Source of the DNA: Sphingomonas spermidinifaciens
GTDB taxonomy: Bacteria; Pseudomonadota; Alphaproteobacteria; Sphingomonadales; Sphingomonadaceae
Reading direction: 5' to 3'
Assembly (NCBI RefSeq): GCF_002351485.1
Contig: NZ_NWMW01000001.1
Location: forward strand, 1,488,001 to 1,552,000
DNA: 64,000 nucleotides
Every line of letters begins with the position of its first letter. Within the stretch, counting starts at the first letter, position 1. This document shows, one piece after another, positions 43,901 through 51,782 of the stretch. The notes beneath the pieces are model-generated. The model had not been told where the DNA came from. It saw only the letters and a list, made by a program, of their open reading frames with translations, and made no database searches. A program made the translations under genes and the position numbers.

Positions 43901-44177
43901 GGTTACGGATGAGGCCATCGCCACCCTCGCCGGGGCGCTCCATCAATTCGCCGGGGTGGCCGGGATGTTCGGCGAACCCGAACTGGGCGAGGCGGCTGCC
44001 GAGCTGGAACTGACGCTCGAAACCACACAGGGCGACGCCCGCATCGCCGCGGCAGCGGCGTGGCTCGATCGGTTCGGCGCAACCAAGCGCACCACCGATC
44101 CGGCTCCAGCGGCAGATGGCCGAACCGCGTCCCTTGCATCGCCCGCGACTCGCCCGCCCCAGTCGGCCGTTCGCTGA
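40959..44177 (+). CDS. hybrid sensor histidine kinase, MASE1-PAS-PAS-HisKA-HATPase-REC-HPt
   Basis: A 1072-residue inner-membrane kinase. Residues 1-300 are a MASE1-type sensor with eight or so helices (AVWLPNAVLVAILLRRPQPD, LTWWLTDALGLLIVAPALW). Two PAS domains follow at about 310-430 and 435-555, then HisKA with H579 in NMSHEIRTPMN and HATPase (NLIGNAVKFTESGG, GTGLGLSIS). A receiver carries D872 in LMDVQMPR, and a C-terminal HPt-like helix bundle contains HQFAGVAGMFG. It overlaps the synthase gene by four bases. It likely senses a small or membrane-derived signal and controls the single-domain regulator of the same operon. Confidence 0.92.
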   Translation: MIRNLRAPTAGPVAAMLGVALVFGALAYFGVAMTRDQSRIAAVWLPNAVLVAILLRRPQPDLLLVAAAFVANVVSNLLAGDPVLRALALSGVNSVEILLICFGMRRLGRSRPNMEDRGDLIAFCLIAGGIAPAVAGVLASLVLPPVGSFRVDLWLTWWLTDALGLLIVAPALWIGIDTWRGRIAPSPASPAEWTLVLGVTIVATLLIFGQTRFPLLYIAAPFVLLAAFRLGALGSAAATTLIAVIAWIATQRGLGPMTLVRGEMSDRLHVLQGFLAVSFFMSLPVAAALARREAIAARLRASEAENRLMLDNMREVIFRTDEKGRWVFLNPAWEALTGYTVEESIGWFTTRLLHPDDLATARTVYPDLVSGRIGECTLGQRFFRKSGESAFIEVSVRALRGPDGAFIGTTGNIRDVTEKKLAELALVERDQQLSLLADNATDAVFRLTLTGDCIYASPSAERLLGIPPHVLVGEHMLVRFHPDDREAAIAAFEAVASGEQERRIVAYRIEQVREPGQYRWLDAHLGLVRDPVTRAPLEVIASLRDISEAKALEDELRLARIRAENATQAKAAFLANMSHEIRTPMNAVIGFTDLLLAGDLRPDQRRPVELIADSGRAMMRLLNDILDISKIEAGQMHVAEEPVDLPHLMRGAIRLMEPVSRAKGLTLDLDIDPAIPATIGGDPLRLRQILLNLIGNAVKFTESGGVVVRARALGETLRLEVEDSGIGIDPSRLSLIFDKFAQADLSIARRFGGTGLGLSISSHLVKLMGGTIEVTSKPAKGTLFAVTLPLRRRAPGHAPTIAPKSAVPARAPTGRQPRVLVAEDHDINQELMLAIAARIGIDATIASDGEDAIAKVEAANQAGTPFDLVLMDVQMPRLDGLEATRRLRAAGYGPDRLPIVALTANAYADDVAICLAAGMQHHLAKPVSAEDLLAVLGRLIPASSLAQDPPPPAPVAGLEQRFRERKARLFAEVEAVARSAEVTDEAIATLAGALHQFAGVAGMFGEPELGEAAAELELTLETTQGDARIAAAAAWLDRFGATKRTTDPAPAADGRTASLASPATRPPQSAVR

Positions 44178-44291
44178 TCCTATCCTAGCCGAGCAGCAGC
44201 GTCGCCGCCCACGCGGCGCCACAGCAAAGGGCCGTATGCCCTGCAAACGCGCGCCACCCGCATTCGGGAAAGGAAAGCGGCCTGAACAACT

Positions 44292-45074
44292 TCATGCCGA
44301 CGCACAGCTCCGGCTCACGCGATCCGTCGCTTGCGGCGCGGTCGCCGCGACGGCCTCGCCGATGACGAGCATGGCGGGATCATCGTCGCTCACCGTCTCA
44401 ACGAGGAAAGCGAGCGCGGACAGCCGTCCGCGCAGGATGCGCTCGTCGGGCAGCGCGGCGTTGACGACGACCAACACCGGCGTGTCCGGCGCGCGCCCTG
44501 CGGCAATCAGTTGCCGCGCGACAGTCGCCGCCGCCGCGCGGCCCATATAGACCGCAAGCGTCGAATCGGGCGCGGCGAGCGTCCGCCAGTCGAGATCGAG
44601 CGGCGAGTCCGCCCGGACATGCGCGGTGACGAAGGTCAGCCGGCGCGCGACCCCGCGCAGCGTGAGGCTTGCCCCCGCCGACGCGACCGCCGCGCTGGCG
44701 GCAGTGATGCCGGGGCAGATGCGGACGGGCACACCCGCGGCGCGGCAGGCGGCAAGCTCCTCCGCCGTCCGTCCGAAGATCGCCGGATCGCCGCCCTTCA
44801 ACCGGACGACACGGGCGCCGGAGCGTGCCGCCGCGACGATCAGCGAATCGATCGTTGCCTGATCCTTCGAATGGCGACCCGATCTTTTGCCGACGCAGAT
44901 GCGCTCGGTGCCCGGCCCGATCAGGTCGAGCACGGCGGGACCGACCAGCGCATCGTAGAAGATCATGTCCGCCGCCGCGATGAGGCGCAGCGCCTTTCCG
45001 GTCAGCAGTTCGGGATCTCCCGGCCCGGCGCCGACCAGCCACACGCTGCCGGCGGGGAAATCGTCATGCCGCAT
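44292..45074 (-). CDS. cobA: uroporphyrinogen-III C-methyltransferase
   Basis: A 260-residue SAM-dependent enzyme that converts uroporphyrinogen III to precorrin-2, the first committed step to siroheme. Diagnostic motifs are WLVGAGPGDPELLTGKAL, VVRLKGGDPAIFGRTAEEL and VRICPGITAASAAVASAGAS. Its location at the end of the nitrate operon fits, because the nitrite reductase NirB needs siroheme. It overlaps nasA by eleven bases. The ATG at 45074 gives the standard N terminus; the upstream frame only shadows nasA. Confidence 0.93.
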   Translation of the reverse strand: MRHDDFPAGSVWLVGAGPGDPELLTGKALRLIAAADMIFYDALVGPAVLDLIGPGTERICVGKRSGRHSKDQATIDSLIVAAARSGARVVRLKGGDPAIFGRTAEELAACRAAGVPVRICPGITAASAAVASAGASLTLRGVARRLTFVTAHVRADSPLDLDWRTLAAPDSTLAVYMGRAAAATVARQLIAAGRAPDTPVLVVVNAALPDERILRGRLSALAFLVETVSDDDPAMLVIGEAVAATAPQATDRVSRSCASA

Positions 45075-47646
45075 GCGTCGTCTCCCCGGTGATGAGCCGC
45101 GCCAGCGCGGGACGGCACGAACCGCAATTGGTGCCAGCGCCGATCGCCGCGCCGATGGCGGCGACGTCAGCCAGTTGCTGTTCGCGGATCGCCGCGACGA
45201 TGGTCCTGAGGCCGATGTCGAAGCAGGTGCAGACAATGGGGCCGCGGTCGATCGCCGGCCCCGGCGCACGGCCGGCAAGCAGCGTCGGCGCCGCCTCGGC
45301 CTCGCGCAGTTGGTCAATCAGCCAGTCGCGCGGCGGCAGTTCGCCGCGCTCGGTCAGGAACAGGGCGGCGGCCAGCCGCCCGCCGGCGAGCACGGCAACC
45401 CGGCGCGTCCCGCGCGCGGTATCGACCGCCTCGATCCGCTCCCCCGCCGGCAATGCGGTGTCGAGCAGGCCCGTGCCGCCGTCGCCCGCCAGTTCCCAAA
45501 GGCTGCCCGACGGGACCGCCACGCGGGTCGCCCAAAGGCAATCCGGGCGCTTCGCCGGCTCTCCCGCGAGGATCAGGAAGCCGCGCCACGTCGTCGCGAC
45601 CGCGGCGATGGCGGCGGGTGTCGCCTTGAACCCCGGCTGGCCCGAGATCGGGTCGGCGAGCGGGCGCGGCAGCAGCCCGGTGCGCCCGCCGGTCGAGGTG
45701 CGGTGGGTCCAGTGGATCGGCACGAACAGCTCGCCCGGCCGCTGCGCGTCGGTGACACGCGCGCGATAGAGGCTTTCGCCCTGCGGCGTGGCGACACGCG
45801 CCAGTGCGCCATTGGCGATCCCCAGCCGCGCTGCGTCGTCCGGATGAACCTCGACCAGCGGTTCCTCTCGATGCCGCGCCAGCTTCGGCGACAGGCCGGT
45901 GCGCGTCATCGTGTGCCAGTGATCGCGATAGCGGCCGGTGTTGAGCGTCAGCGGCCAGTCGCGCAGCGGCGCAGCCAGCGGCTTCTGCGTGACCGGCACC
46001 AGCCGCGCGCGGCCGTCCGGCGTCGGGAACCGACCGTCGGCGAAGGGTGTGCCGCCCCAGCGAAAGGGCTCCATCGCGTCATAGTCGGCATTGCCGCCGC
46101 TCGCCCGTCCCGTGAGCGAGAACAGACGCGTGCCGTCATTGCGATAGGTCGAGAGCCGCACATGCTCGCGCCAGATATCGGCGGGGCGGTCATAGGCGAA
46201 GGCGGTCTTCCACCCCATGCGCCGCGCGACCTGCGTGACGATCCACCAGTCGGCCTTCGCCTCGCCCGGCAGCGGGAAGATCGCGCGCTGGCGGCTGATC
46301 GTACGATCCGAGTTGGTGACGGTACCGTCCTTCTCGCCCCACGCGGCGGCAGGGAGGCGCACATGGGCGAAGGCGCCGGTATCGGTGTCGGCCATCACAT
46401 CGCTGACGACGACGAAGGGGCAGCCCGCCAGCGCCTCTCGCACGCGGCCGGCATCGGGCATCGACACGGCGGGGTTGGTCGCCATCACCCACAGCGCCTT
46501 GATACGCCCCTCCCCCACCGCGCGGAACAGGTCGACGGCCTTCAGGCCCGGCTTGGCGGCGATGGTCGGCGAGGCCCAGAAGCGCTGCACGATCGCGCGG
46601 TTTCCCTCGGCGAAGTCCATGTGCGCGGCGAGGGTGGAGGCAAGTCCGCCGACCTCACGTCCGCCCATCGCATTGGGCTGGCCGGTGATCGAGAAGGGCT
46701 GCGCGCCCGGCTTGCCGATGCGGCCGGTGGCGAGGTGAACGTTGAGGATCGCGTTGACCTGATCGGTGCCGGCGAGCGACTGGTTCACGCCCTGGCTGAA
46801 CAGCGTCACCGTGCGCGGGGTCGCGGCGAACAGCTCGTAGAAGCGGCGAAGGTCGGCGGCGGGCACGTCGCAGGTGCGCGCGGTGGACCACAAATCGCCG
46901 TCCGCCAGCGTCCAGAACCCCTCGGGCACCGTAACATGCGCGTCGAGAAACGCACGATCGAGCGCACCCGCGTCCCGACACCAGGCGAGCAGGCCGTTCA
47001 TCAACGCAACGTCGCTGCCCGGCCGGATGGCGAGGTGGAGATCGGCCTCCTCCGCCGTCTCGGTGCGGCGCGGATCGATGACGACGAGTTTCGCCCCGGC
47101 GTCGCACCGCGCGCGGATGCGCTGATAGACGATCGGATGGCACCAGGCGGTGTTCGAGCCAACGAGGATGATCAGGTCGGCGGCGTCGAGGTCGTCATAG
47201 CTTGCCGGCACCACGTCCTCGCCGAACGCGCGATTGTGGCCGGCGACCGCGCTCGACATGCACAGCCGCGAATTGGTGTCGATATTGGCGGTGCCGATGA
47301 AGCCCTTCATCAGCTTGTTGGCGACATAGTAATCCTCGGTCAGCAACTGGCCCGAGACGTAAAAGGCGACGCTGCCCGGCCCGTGCCGCGCGATGGTGTC
47401 GCGAAAGCGCCTGGCGACGAGGTCGAGCGCCTTGTCCCACGACGCGCGGCGATTGCCGATCATGGGGTGGAGGAGCCGCCCCTCCAGCCCCACCGTCTCG
47501 CCGAGATGCGTGCCCTTGGAGCATAGCCGGCCGCGATTGGCGGGATGCTCGGGGTCGCCCTCGATCCGCACCGACCGCTCGCCAGTGCGCGTGGCGACGA
47601 TCCCGCACCCGACCCCGCAATAGGCGCAGGTGGTCTTGACGCTCAT
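45064..47646 (-). CDS. nasA: assimilatory nitrate reductase catalytic subunit NasA
   Basis: An 860-residue cytoplasmic molybdenum enzyme reducing nitrate to nitrite. The N terminus holds a [4Fe-4S] site (CAYCGVGCGIV ... RLCSKG), followed by the molybdopterin domains (VAFYVSGQLLTEDYYVANKL, NIDTNSRLCMSSAVAGHNRA) and the dinucleotide-binding domain. The C-terminal 60 residues form an extra BFD-like [2Fe-2S] domain (CTCFDIG ... GTNCGSCRPAL) that would receive electrons. This composition is typical of assimilatory NasA/NasC-type reductases. It is the sixth gene of the operon. Confidence 0.95.
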   Translation of the reverse strand: MSVKTTCAYCGVGCGIVATRTGERSVRIEGDPEHPANRGRLCSKGTHLGETVGLEGRLLHPMIGNRRASWDKALDLVARRFRDTIARHGPGSVAFYVSGQLLTEDYYVANKLMKGFIGTANIDTNSRLCMSSAVAGHNRAFGEDVVPASYDDLDAADLIILVGSNTAWCHPIVYQRIRARCDAGAKLVVIDPRRTETAEEADLHLAIRPGSDVALMNGLLAWCRDAGALDRAFLDAHVTVPEGFWTLADGDLWSTARTCDVPAADLRRFYELFAATPRTVTLFSQGVNQSLAGTDQVNAILNVHLATGRIGKPGAQPFSITGQPNAMGGREVGGLASTLAAHMDFAEGNRAIVQRFWASPTIAAKPGLKAVDLFRAVGEGRIKALWVMATNPAVSMPDAGRVREALAGCPFVVVSDVMADTDTGAFAHVRLPAAAWGEKDGTVTNSDRTISRQRAIFPLPGEAKADWWIVTQVARRMGWKTAFAYDRPADIWREHVRLSTYRNDGTRLFSLTGRASGGNADYDAMEPFRWGGTPFADGRFPTPDGRARLVPVTQKPLAAPLRDWPLTLNTGRYRDHWHTMTRTGLSPKLARHREEPLVEVHPDDAARLGIANGALARVATPQGESLYRARVTDAQRPGELFVPIHWTHRTSTGGRTGLLPRPLADPISGQPGFKATPAAIAAVATTWRGFLILAGEPAKRPDCLWATRVAVPSGSLWELAGDGGTGLLDTALPAGERIEAVDTARGTRRVAVLAGGRLAAALFLTERGELPPRDWLIDQLREAEAAPTLLAGRAPGPAIDRGPIVCTCFDIGLRTIVAAIREQQLADVAAIGAAIGAGTNCGSCRPALARLITGETTHAA

Positions 47647-47662
47647 CGATCCTTCCCGCTCG

Positions 47663-47764
47663 CGAGGAGGGGGACCAGCCGCAGGCTGGTGAAGCGAAAC
47701 GGCAATGAGAGGCAGCGCGCGAGGATAGTCCCCTCCGCCATGCTGCGCATGGTCCCCCTCCTCG
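47663..47764. repeat. palindromic element between nirD and nasA
   Basis: Perfect 14-base inverted arms CGAGGAGGGGGACC (47663-47676) and its complement (47751-47764) enclose an inner perfect hairpin ACCAGCC-GCA-GGCTGGT (47674-47690). The element fills the only sizeable gap of an otherwise tightly packed operon. It may be a small mobile repeat or an RNA processing and stability element that sets the nirBD/nasA ratio. Confidence 0.75.
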
Positions 47765-47776
47765 TGCCGGGGAGGA

Positions 47777-48115
47777 TCACGCCGCGGCCCTCATCAGGCC
47801 GGCACGGCAGACCAAGACACGCCCGCCGCTGATCTTCACCGGGACGGTCGGCGTGCAGCCCTTGTCCTCCCCGAGCGCCTCGCCGGTCGCAAGGCTGATG
47901 CGCCAGTTGTGCAGCGGACACGCCACCGCGCCGCCATGGACGATGCCCTGGCTCAGCCGGCCATGCTTGTGCGGGCAGCGGTCGAGCAGCGCGAACACGC
48001 GATCTTCGCCGGTGCGGAACACGGCGATGTCGTCGCCGCCCTCGACACTGATGGTACGCGCGCCGCGCAGCGGGATTTCCTCGGCCCAGCCGATATCGAG
48101 CCACTCGCCAGTCAT
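47777..48115 (-). CDS. nirD: nitrite reductase small subunit NirD
   Basis: A 112-residue Rieske-like [2Fe-2S] protein. The cluster ligands are visible as C-x-H in CPHKHGRLSQG and C-x2-H in CPLHNW, so it is of the cluster-binding type rather than the E. coli-like form lacking ligands. It pairs with NirB in NADH-dependent reduction of nitrite to ammonium in the cytoplasm. It overlaps nirB by four bases. Confidence 0.93.
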   Translation of the reverse strand: MTGEWLDIGWAEEIPLRGARTISVEGGDDIAVFRTGEDRVFALLDRCPHKHGRLSQGIVHGGAVACPLHNWRISLATGEALGEDKGCTPTVPVKISGGRVLVCRAGLMRAAA

Positions 48116-50592
48116 GCCATCGCCTCCGCCGGGGTGAAGCGCGCCATCGGCGCGTGCTGCTCACGATCCGCCCCGGCAGCGCGCGCCGCCCAGGGGTCAT
48201 CCTGCATGAACTGCTGCGAGAACCAGAACCGCCGCGCGAGGTCGCCGCGCGCCTCGGCATCGGGCAGCAGCCGCGACTGGACATAGTCGAGCCCGACACG
48301 CTCGATCCACGGCGCGGTGCGCTCCAGATAGCGCGCCTCCTCGCGATAAAGCTGGATGAAGGCGGCGCACATCTCCATCGCCTCAGCCTCGGTCGCGACC
48401 TTGCAGAGCAGGTCGGTGGCGCGGACCTTGATCCCGCCATTGCCGCCGACATGCAGCTCGTAGCCCGAGTCCACACAGACGACGCCGAAGTCCTTGATGG
48501 TCGCCTCGGCGCAATTGCGTGGACAGCCGCTGACGGCAATCTTGAACTTGTGCGGCATCCAGCTGCCCCAGGTGGCGCGCTCGATCTTCACGCCCAAGCC
48601 GGTCGAATCCTGCGTGCCGAAGCGGCACCATTCGCTGCCGACACACGTCTTCACGGTGCGCAGCGACTTGCCATAGGCATGGCCCGAGACCATTCCCGCA
48701 GCGTTGAGGTCGGCCCAGACCGCGGGCAGGTCCTCCTTCTTGATTCCGAAGATGTCGAGCCGCTGGCCGCCTGTCACCTTGACCATCGGGGCGTTGAACT
48801 TCTCGACCACGTCGGCGATCGCGCGCAGCTCGCGGGGGTTGGTGAGGCCGCCCCACATGCGCGGGACGACCGAATAGGTGCCGTCCTTCTGGATGTTGGC
48901 GTGCATCCGCTCATTGACGAAGCGGCTCTGCTGGTCGTCAACATATTCACCGGGAAGCGCGCAGAGCAGATAGTAGTTGAGCGCCGGCCGACACGACGAA
49001 CAACCGTCGGGCGTCGACCAGTGCAGCTTCTGCATGACCTCCGGGATCGAGCGCATAGCCTGTGCGACGATCTCGCGCCGCACGTCGTCATGGCCGAAGC
49101 TGGTGCATTTGCACATCGTCTTGGGCCCGGCCTCGACCTCGCTGCCGAGGCGCAGGGCGAGCAGGCTTTCGACGATTCCGGTACACGAGCCGCAGCTCGC
49201 CGAAGCCTTGCAGCCGGCACGCACCGAGTCGAGGCCATGCGCCCCGCCGTCGATGCAGGCGAGGACCCGGCCCTTGGAGACGCCGTTGCAGCCGCAGATT
49301 TCCGCATCGTCGGAAAGCGCCGCAACGGCCGCCTTAGGGTCCGTCTGCCCCCCTCCCGAGGCGAAGGCCTGGCCGAAGATGAGTGCGTCGCGGATGTCGG
49401 CAACGCTTGTCCCACGCTTCAGCAGGTCGAAATACCAGTTGCCGTCGGCCGTATCGCCATAGAGCACCGCGCCGACGATGCGATCGTCGCGCACCACCAC
49501 GCGCTTGTAGATGCCGCGCGCCGCGTCGCGCAGGACGATGTCCTCCGCCCCGCCCCCGCCGGAGAAGTCGCCCGCGGAAAACACGTCCAGCCCGGCGACC
49601 TTGAGCTTGGTCGACGTGGGCGCAGGCCGATAGCCGCTCGGGGCCTCGACCAGCCCGTCCGCGAGCGCACGGCACATGTCCCACAGCGGCGCGACGAGGC
49701 CATAGACCTGTCCGTCATGCTCGACGCATTCGCCGACCGCCAGGATCGCGGGATCGGACGTGACCATATGGTCGTCGACCCGGATCCCGCGCCCGACCTC
49801 GAGCCCGGCCTGGCGCGCGAGTGCGACCGAGGGTCGGATACCGACCGCCATGACGACGAGATCGGCAGCGATTTCCGTTCCGTCCTTCAGCCGGACGCCC
49901 TCGACCCGGCCGTCGCCGACGAGCGCGGCGGTGTCGGCCCCGGTCAGGATCGTCTGCCCGCGCGCCTCGAGGGCAGTCTTGAGCAGCCAGCCCGCCGCCT
50001 CGTCCAGCTGACGCTCCATCAGCGTCGGCATCAGGTGCAGCACCGTCACCTTCATCCCGCGCAGACTGAGACCGTGCGCCGCCTCGAGCCCCAGCAGGCC
50101 GCCGCCGATCACGACCGCGCTGCCGCCCCGGTCGGCTGCCGCCAGCATCGCCTCGACGTCGTGCATGTCGCGGAAGCTGACGACGCCGGGCAGGTCGTGG
50201 CCGGGCACCGGGATGATGAAGGGATCGCTGCCCGTCGCGATCAGCAGCCGGTCGTAGTGGAGCGTCAGGCCACTGCGGCTCGTCACCGTGCGCGCCTCGC
50301 GGTCGATCGCGACCACCGGGTCGCCGCTCAGCAGCGTGATGCCGTGGTCGGCGTACCAGTCGTGGCCGTTGAGGACGATCTCCTCGAACGTCTTCTCGCC
50401 CGCCAGCACCGGCGACAGCATGATCCGGTTGTAGTTGACCCGCGGCTCCGCGCCGAAAATCGTCACGCGGTAGCGTGCCGGGTCGCGGGCCAGCAGTTCC
50501 TCGACCGCGCGGCAACCGGCCATGCCGTTGCCGATGACGATCAGGTGGTCGCGTAGGTCGCCCTCGGGCGCTTTAAGGGGCTCGTATTTCAT
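48112..50592 (-). CDS. nirB: nitrite reductase (NADH) large subunit NirB
   Basis: An 826-residue enzyme. The FAD/NADH domains are N-terminal (LIVIGNGMAGCRAVEELL, LLIATGSDPFIIPVPG, VVIGGGLLGLEAAHGLSLRG). BFD-like [2Fe-2S] domains follow (CGCNGVSKGRVLACIDGG ... CKASASCGSC). The sulfite/nitrite reductase part binds siroheme and [4Fe-4S] through CVGSEWC and CPRNC. It reduces nitrite to ammonium by six electrons. The ATG at 50592 is used because the frame upstream only shadows the porin gene. It sits between porin and nirD. Confidence 0.95.
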   Translation of the reverse strand: MKYEPLKAPEGDLRDHLIVIGNGMAGCRAVEELLARDPARYRVTIFGAEPRVNYNRIMLSPVLAGEKTFEEIVLNGHDWYADHGITLLSGDPVVAIDREARTVTSRSGLTLHYDRLLIATGSDPFIIPVPGHDLPGVVSFRDMHDVEAMLAAADRGGSAVVIGGGLLGLEAAHGLSLRGMKVTVLHLMPTLMERQLDEAAGWLLKTALEARGQTILTGADTAALVGDGRVEGVRLKDGTEIAADLVVMAVGIRPSVALARQAGLEVGRGIRVDDHMVTSDPAILAVGECVEHDGQVYGLVAPLWDMCRALADGLVEAPSGYRPAPTSTKLKVAGLDVFSAGDFSGGGGAEDIVLRDAARGIYKRVVVRDDRIVGAVLYGDTADGNWYFDLLKRGTSVADIRDALIFGQAFASGGGQTDPKAAVAALSDDAEICGCNGVSKGRVLACIDGGAHGLDSVRAGCKASASCGSCTGIVESLLALRLGSEVEAGPKTMCKCTSFGHDDVRREIVAQAMRSIPEVMQKLHWSTPDGCSSCRPALNYYLLCALPGEYVDDQQSRFVNERMHANIQKDGTYSVVPRMWGGLTNPRELRAIADVVEKFNAPMVKVTGGQRLDIFGIKKEDLPAVWADLNAAGMVSGHAYGKSLRTVKTCVGSEWCRFGTQDSTGLGVKIERATWGSWMPHKFKIAVSGCPRNCAEATIKDFGVVCVDSGYELHVGGNGGIKVRATDLLCKVATEAEAMEMCAAFIQLYREEARYLERTAPWIERVGLDYVQSRLLPDAEARGDLARRFWFSQQFMQDDPWAARAAGADREQHAPMARFTPAEAMA

Positions 50593-51782
50593 CAGATCGT
50601 CCAGTCGAGTTGGAGCCACAGCTTGCGCGTGTCGGTCGCGAAGCGGTCGGCCCGGTAGTCCGCGTAGCGGATGGCGGCCGTCGTCCGGCCGATGCGCGCC
50701 TGGGCGAGCAGATCGATCTCGTCGCCGTAATGGCGGATCAGCCGGTCGCTCTCGAACCGGTGCCACGTCGCCGACACCGTCACCGCCCTGAGCGGACCGA
50801 CCGCCTTCCACCCCCAGCCAGCGCCGGCATAAAGGTCGCGCAGGCCATCGGCGGGCTTGATCGTGAACTTCTCTGCCCAGCCGTTGAACTTGAAATTGGC
50901 GGCGAGCGGGGTCTGGAAGCTGGTCAGCGCGCGGCCGTCACCAGCGCCGAAAACCTCGTACCCGCCGCCGATGCGCGGGCCGTTCAGGTCGAGCGCGGCA
51001 TCCACCGTCCAGTAATCGGCCTGATAATCGTTGGGGTTGCGGTGGTGATCGACCTGCCGCGCATAGCTGGCGGCATAAGCGAGCTTCACCCCGCTGATCG
51101 ACCGCGTACCGGCGAGACGCACACCCAGCGTCCGGCTCGACAGGCGAAAGCCCTGCACCGCCGCCTCGTCCTGGTCGATCCAGTAGCCGAAGCCCGTCAG
51201 CGTGCCGATCGGCGATGCCCAGGCAAGGTTGGCGAGCACCGTGTCGCCCGAAATTGCCCGCTGGCGCGCGCCGTTGCCGTCGATCCCCCAGAGAGTGCGC
51301 ACCGACCAGACATAGCTGAAGTCTGCCCTGACGCCCTTCATTGGCGAGAACTCGCCGCGCACCGCATCGAAGGTCTGCGCGTTCTGGCGAAAGGGGATGT
51401 TGCCGACGAACCGTTCGTCGTCGAGCGCGATCCGCTGGCGCCCGAGGGTCACCGAATGACCCGCCCGGGCGTAGCGAAGCTGCGCGCGGTAGATCGCCAC
51501 ATTCTGCGGATCGGCGACGAGCGGGCGGGTCTGGACCCCGTGCAGTCCGTCGAGATAGTCGCCAACTATCGCAAGGTTCCCCTGCGCTTCGACCAGCGCC
51601 GACAACCCGCCGGTGCTCGCCTCCACGCCGGCACGGACGCGCATCGTCACCGCGTCGGCATCGAGCGGAAGGCCGTCCTGCTCCGCATGCTCGTAGCGCA
51701 GGCGCGCCTCGGCGAGCGGCTTGATCGTCTGCGCCGTCGCCGGGGTCGCGGCGGCGAGGGCAAGGAGCGCGACTGCACGCAT
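50592..51782 (-). CDS. outer-membrane porin of the alginate-export (AlgE-like) type
   Basis: A 396-residue outer-membrane beta-barrel: signal peptide (MRAVALLALAAATPATAQ), then amphipathic strands throughout, including the family stretch YRAQLRYARAGHSVTLGRQR and DDERFVGNIPFRQNAQTFD. The barrel ends in KLWLQLDWTI. The best family match by eye is the alginate export domain family, whose members are often general or nitrate/nitrite-linked porins. It lies between the nitrate transporter and nirB with one-base overlaps on both sides, so nitrate or nitrite passage across the outer membrane is the likely role here. Confidence 0.82.
   Translation of the reverse strand: MRAVALLALAAATPATAQTIKPLAEARLRYEHAEQDGLPLDADAVTMRVRAGVEASTGGLSALVEAQGNLAIVGDYLDGLHGVQTRPLVADPQNVAIYRAQLRYARAGHSVTLGRQRIALDDERFVGNIPFRQNAQTFDAVRGEFSPMKGVRADFSYVWSVRTLWGIDGNGARQRAISGDTVLANLAWASPIGTLTGFGYWIDQDEAAVQGFRLSSRTLGVRLAGTRSISGVKLAYAASYARQVDHHRNPNDYQADYWTVDAALDLNGPRIGGGYEVFGAGDGRALTSFQTPLAANFKFNGWAEKFTIKPADGLRDLYAGAGWGWKAVGPLRAVTVSATWHRFESDRLIRHYGDEIDLLAQARIGRTTAAIRYADYRADRFATDTRKLWLQLDWTI

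Noticed and set aside
44965..47526. 853-codon open frame on the plus strand
   Set aside because: It is antisense to nasA and cobA, which are beyond doubt.
47643..48539. 298-codon minus-strand frame overlapping nirD
   Set aside because: It is a different frame over nirD and the 3' end of nirB; nirD itself has the Rieske ligands and correct length.
48154..50556. 800-codon open frame on the plus strand
   Set aside because: It is antisense to nirB; no domain and shadow-like composition.
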